Of a DNA stretch of 64,000 bases, positions 61,508-64,000 are shown piece after piece. The stretch is taken from contig NZ_JADPIB010000002.1 of assembly GCF_015767265.1 (NCBI RefSeq), positions 524,169-588,168 of the forward strand. The letters are read 5' to 3'. The translations under genes were made by a program, and so were the position numbers. Position 1 is the stretch's first letter; each line of letters opens with the position of its first letter. The notes below the pieces were generated by a model. That model searched no databases. It was not told the origin of the DNA and saw only the letters and a list, made by a program, of their open reading frames with translations. The stretch is from Aureivirga marina. GTDB lineage: Bacteria > Bacteroidota > Bacteroidia > Flavobacteriales > Flavobacteriaceae.

Positions 61508-64000
61508 ATGATTAAAAAAATACTAGTATGTATGATTTTTCTGCTAGGTTTTGGTCAAATTTATTCACAGGATCCTAATATGTTGGAAGTGAATCACCCA
61601 AACTCGCCAGGAAATTTTCATCTCTTACCTTTAAAAAAGCTTATTCAACAAAAATTTGTTGATTCTGAGTGTATTGAAACTACGTGGGTAGGTTCAGTAG
61701 AAAACCCACAATATTCGTCAGCAGACTATGATGGTAAAAGTTACGGATACTTTAGAAGACCTCCAGGAGTAGATTTTCCTTTTGATGAAGGAATTGTTCT
61801 TACTTCAGGAAATGCCTACGATGTAGGTAACACTGTTATTCCTGGAACTTTATCAGAAACAGGTGTTGGTTGGAATGCTGGGGATTCTGATTTAGAAGCA
61901 CTTGTAAATAGTACAAGTATTAGTAATGTAACTTCTTTAGAATTTGATTTCGTTGCGACTGTAGAGGAAATGAGTTTTAGATACTTATTTGCTTCTGATG
62001 AGCATGGAGGAAACTATCCTTGTACTGGATATGATGATGCCTTTGCATTTATTTTAAGTGGTCCTGGTATTCCAGAGATTAATACTTATAACCATGATTC
62101 AAAAGCAAGTACTCCTGATATTTCTATTGATTTAGGTGGAAAAAATATTGCAACTGTTCCTGAAACAGATGCGCCAGTACCTGTAAGTGTTACTACAGTT
62201 CACAACTTAACTTGTGCTCCAGGAAATACAGGTTTTGGTGCTGATAATAACTCTACTTATTTTGCTGGAGATTTAGATGCAATTAACCATGAAGGTGCTA
62301 CTGTTCCTTTAACTGCAATAATGTCTGGATTAATTATCGGAGAAACTTATAGGATTAAATTAGCTATTTCTGATGATAGTGATAGTGCTTTTGATTCTGC
62401 GGTTTTCTTAGAAGCAGGAAGTTTTAAAATTCCTAATCCAGAAATTACAGAACCTTTCATTTCTTCAAATGATAATGTTGTTTGTTATGGAGGAAGTTAT
62501 GTATTAGGAGGAGATAGCTCTGAAGGTGCAAACTATCAATGGTATCTTTATGTTCCTGAAATTGATTTTTGGGAGCCAATTGAAGGTGCAAATCAGTCTA
62601 CTTTCGAAGTTTTTGAGCCAGGTAAATATAAAATTATAGCTACATTTGGTTCTGAATTTTGTCAAAAAGAAGCTGAAACTGATGTTGAATTTGTTGAACC
62701 TCCTGTTGCTCCAGGTCCTATTGATGACATGGTAATTTGTGATGATGGAACTGGTTCTGGAACATTTGACTTAACAACAAAAGAAGCAGAAATCTTAGGT
62801 ATAAATAATCCTAATAAATTTACTGTTTATTTTTATGAAAATGAAGATGATGTAAATGATTTAGGAGCTGCAATTACTACTAAAACAATTACACCTGCTG
62901 AAAGTCCATTCCAAATTTGGGCACAAATCAAAAATAATTTAGAAGGAAACTTAACAGAGTGTTATGAAACTGTAACTTTTAACTTAGCATTTATTGAAAT
63001 GCCAGGTGTAAATCCAGTTACCGCTTTAGAAGTTTGTGATCAACCAATCACACCTACTAATTTAGCTGGAATTGAAGAATTTGATTTAACTACTACTACA
63101 GCAGATATTTTAGGAGGTTTAAATCCTGCATTTTTTGATATCAAATATTACGAAGATGCAACTTATACTACAGAAATAACTAATCCTACTACATATTTAA
63201 ATACAACTGCATTTAATCAAACTATATATGTAAAAATAACAACTGCTGGAGGAAGTGCTCCTTCAGGAACTGTTTGTGAGGTTGAAAATTCTTTTGAATT
63301 AATTGTAAATCCTTTACCTACATTAACAACACCACCAAATATTGTTCAATGTGCAGATAATTTAACCTTCGACCTAACAGTCCAAGATGGATTAATCACA
63401 ACAGACACTGGAGTAACAATTACATATTATGATGCATCAGGAGCAGAAATCACAACTCCAACAGCTTATACAGGAGCAGACGCAGAAGTAATCACAGCTA
63501 CAGTTGTAAATGATACAACTTCATGTGAGGATTCTATTACTTTTGAGTTAGAATTAAATCCACTTCCAGTACTTACTCCAACGTTTACACTTAATGATTG
63601 TGATTTAGATAATGATGGATTAATCACTTGGGATTTAACACCAAATACAGCTACCTTAAACGGAGCCGGAGCTTATAATGTTACTTATTATACAGATGCA
63701 GCTTTAACAACTGAGATTACAACATTAAATGCATATGTTGCAGGAAATTCAGCTGTTTATTACCAATTAGAAGATATTACAACTTCTTGTGTGAATTCAG
63801 GAAGTTTCAATTTAGAAATCGGAGAACAACCAGTTGTGGATGCAAGTTATACAATCGAAGAGTGTGATGATGCAACGCCAGATGGAATTCGTTCTTTTGA
63901 TTTAACAACAATAAATGCAGAGATTTTAAATGGATTGTCAGATACAGCAATTTCTTATTATGAAGTATTGGATTTCGCTCCAGGAGCAGATCTTCCAACT
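61508..64000 (+). CDS. Choice-of-anchor L, repeat-containing surface adhesin (partial)
   Basis: The frame is open from 61508 to the window edge (831 codons, no stop). A signal peptide ends at QIYSQ. A domain with the choice-of-anchor L pattern follows (about 60-320; DEGIVLTSGNAY, MSFRYLFASDEHGG, YDDAFAFILSGPG, YRIKLAISDDSDSAFDSAVFLEAGSF), then one Ig-like domain (about 330-400; NYQWYLYVPE) and a series of repeats built on C-D-x-x-x-D-G-x-x-x-F-D-L-T-T. It is probably a large secreted adhesin exported by T9SS; its C-terminal anchor is outside the window. Confidence 0.85.
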   Translation, partial: MIKKILVCMIFLLGFGQIYSQDPNMLEVNHPNSPGNFHLLPLKKLIQQKFVDSECIETTWVGSVENPQYSSADYDGKSYGYFRRPPGVDFPFDEGIVLTSGNAYDVGNTVIPGTLSETGVGWNAGDSDLEALVNSTSISNVTSLEFDFVATVEEMSFRYLFASDEHGGNYPCTGYDDAFAFILSGPGIPEINTYNHDSKASTPDISIDLGGKNIATVPETDAPVPVSVTTVHNLTCAPGNTGFGADNNSTYFAGDLDAINHEGATVPLTAIMSGLIIGETYRIKLAISDDSDSAFDSAVFLEAGSFKIPNPEITEPFISSNDNVVCYGGSYVLGGDSSEGANYQWYLYVPEIDFWEPIEGANQSTFEVFEPGKYKIIATFGSEFCQKEAETDVEFVEPPVAPGPIDDMVICDDGTGSGTFDLTTKEAEILGINNPNKFTVYFYENEDDVNDLGAAITTKTITPAESPFQIWAQIKNNLEGNLTECYETVTFNLAFIEMPGVNPVTALEVCDQPITPTNLAGIEEFDLTTTTADILGGLNPAFFDIKYYEDATYTTEITNPTTYLNTTAFNQTIYVKITTAGGSAPSGTVCEVENSFELIVNPLPTLTTPPNIVQCADNLTFDLTVQDGLITTDTGVTITYYDASGAEITTPTAYTGADAEVITATVVNDTTSCEDSITFELELNPLPVLTPTFTLNDCDLDNDGLITWDLTPNTATLNGAGAYNVTYYTDAALTTEITTLNAYVAGNSAVYYQLEDITTSCVNSGSFNLEIGEQPVVDASYTIEECDDATPDGIRSFDLTTINAEILNGLSDTAISYYEVLDFAPGADLPT

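Overview
AT-rich window from a member of the Bacteroidota, most likely a flavobacterium (Flavobacteriaceae). The evidence is a Bacteroidota-type (subtype iii) type VI secretion system (T6SS), a type IX secretion (T9SS) C-terminal sorting domain on a secreted protease, a PorT-like T9SS component, the XrtF exosortase pair, and promoters of the Bacteroidota form TTG-N19/20-TAnnTTTG. The genus cannot be fixed from the sequence alone.

Region 1 (1-19.6 kb) is a T6SSiii locus built around a divergent centre near 6.4 kb. Leftward run tssB, tssC, hcp (tssD), vgrG (tssI), a LysM protein of unknown role and a LysM protein that enters a DUF4280/PAAR-like domain and leaves the window. Rightward runs a tight operon: tssE, tssF, tssH (clpV), tssG, tssN, tssK, tssO, a second small single-pass protein, a PKD-domain TssP, a large exported TssR, a winged-helix/coiled-coil double-membrane protein and a small unknown protein, closed by a terminator. 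Sheath, tube, spike, baseplate, recycling ATPase and the Bacteroidota-specific membrane complex are all represented. TssJ/L/M are absent, as expected for subtype iii. No clear TssQ lipoprotein and no recognisable toxin/immunity pair is visible.

Region 2 (19.6-34 kb) is mostly core genome: tRNA-Arg, the cell-elongation cluster mreB-mreC-mreD-mrdA-rodA, purH, a GAF-type methionine sulfoxide reductase homologue, xrtF with its partner, a small lipoprotein, a 789-residue GAF protein, der and a VOC-family protein. Two copies of a structured intergenic repeat lie at about 27.4 and 34.1 kb. Their hairpin arms differ in sequence but keep their pairing.

Region 3 (34-51.5 kb) holds a 1235-residue lipoprotein joining a metallophosphoesterase to an outer-membrane-barrel-like domain, an HD-domain protein with a Pycsar-effector-like membrane tail, two M90 (MtfA-like) peptidases, a CBS protein, tRNA-Asp, a GSCFA protein, the operon M23 peptidase-merR-Bax inhibitor 1, divergent alaS, a small membrane protein and tamL facing a TrmH-type RNA methyltransferase.

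Region 4 (51.5-64 kb) is linked to the cell surface: a 1787-residue reprolysin-like protease with P-domains, about 12 thrombospondin type 3 repeats and a T9SS type A tail; a PhnA-type protein and a DEAD-box helicase; the operon nifU-like, ubiE/menG, porT; and the first 831 codons of a repetitive choice-of-anchor-L adhesin. Most genes are closely packed, and most convergent or operon ends carry clear hairpin terminators.
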